NCBI GenBank assembly: GCA_020025425.1
Contig: JAHHSD010000044.1
Location: 1-15,313, forward strand
DNA length: 15,313 nt
Source of the DNA: Oscillospiraceae bacterium
Lineage (GTDB): Bacteria; Bacillota; Clostridia; Oscillospirales; Oscillospiraceae
Direction: 5' to 3'
This document shows positions 14,991 through 15,313 of this stretch, piece after piece; the stretch's first letter is position 1, and the number at the start of each line of letters is the position of its first letter. Below the pieces are notes generated by a model. It was not told the DNA's origin, did no database searches, and saw only the letters and a list, made by a program, of their open reading frames with translations. Both the position numbers and the translations under genes were made by a program.

Positions 14991-15313
<323 letters not shown>

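Overview
The window looks like chromosome from a fairly GC-rich, motile, low-oxygen Firmicute of the Clostridia, most likely an Oscillospiraceae-type gut bacterium (Flavonifractor/Intestinimonas/Oscillibacter relatives). This rests on clostridial-style 23S/5S rRNA, strong AGGAGG ribosome sites, a single pst-phoU-phoB-phoR operon, an ECF-type riboflavin transporter under an FMN riboswitch, and a flagellin. The genus is inference; no database search was possible.

Left to right: (1) 1-1532 (+), the 3' part of a large flagellin gene cut by the window edge. (2) 1571-1657, two abutting hairpins, one a 50-nt near-perfect palindrome, separating two convergent genes. (3) 8111 down to 1693 (-), a complete phosphate operon pstS-pstC-pstA-pstB-phoU-phoB-phoR. 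A row of Pho-box-like hexamers and a -10 element precede pstS, and a hairpin lies between pstS and pstC. PstSCAB imports phosphate, PhoU links transporter state to the sensor, and PhoR/PhoB presumably activate their own operon, a closed positive loop under phosphate starvation.

(4) 9835 down to 8344 (-), a flavin operon: promoter, FMN riboswitch, riboflavin-specific ECF substrate-binding subunit (ribU, TTG start), then a flavin-binding split-barrel protein overlapping it by 17 nt, and a clear terminator. (5) 9900-13073 (+), a two-component system: promoter, about 125-nt leader with inverted and direct repeats, an OmpR-family response regulator, and a large histidine kinase (about 757 aa) with several membrane segments, two predicted outside loops and an atypical ATP-binding G1 box. 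It ends at a bidirectional terminator shared with the next genes.

(6) 14686 down to 13075 (-), a marR-type repressor with a near-consensus promoter overlapped by an inverted repeat, followed by a FUSC-family membrane protein (putative exporter). (7) 14751-15313 (-), the end of an rRNA operon: the 3' end of 23S rRNA (running off the right edge), 5S rRNA and a terminator.

Most of the window is ordinary housekeeping and regulatory DNA. The points most worth a second look are the FMN-riboswitch operon that pairs a riboflavin transporter with an uncharacterised flavin-binding protein, the unusual sensor kinase with its repeat-rich leader, and the Pho-box/hairpin control signals of the pst operon.
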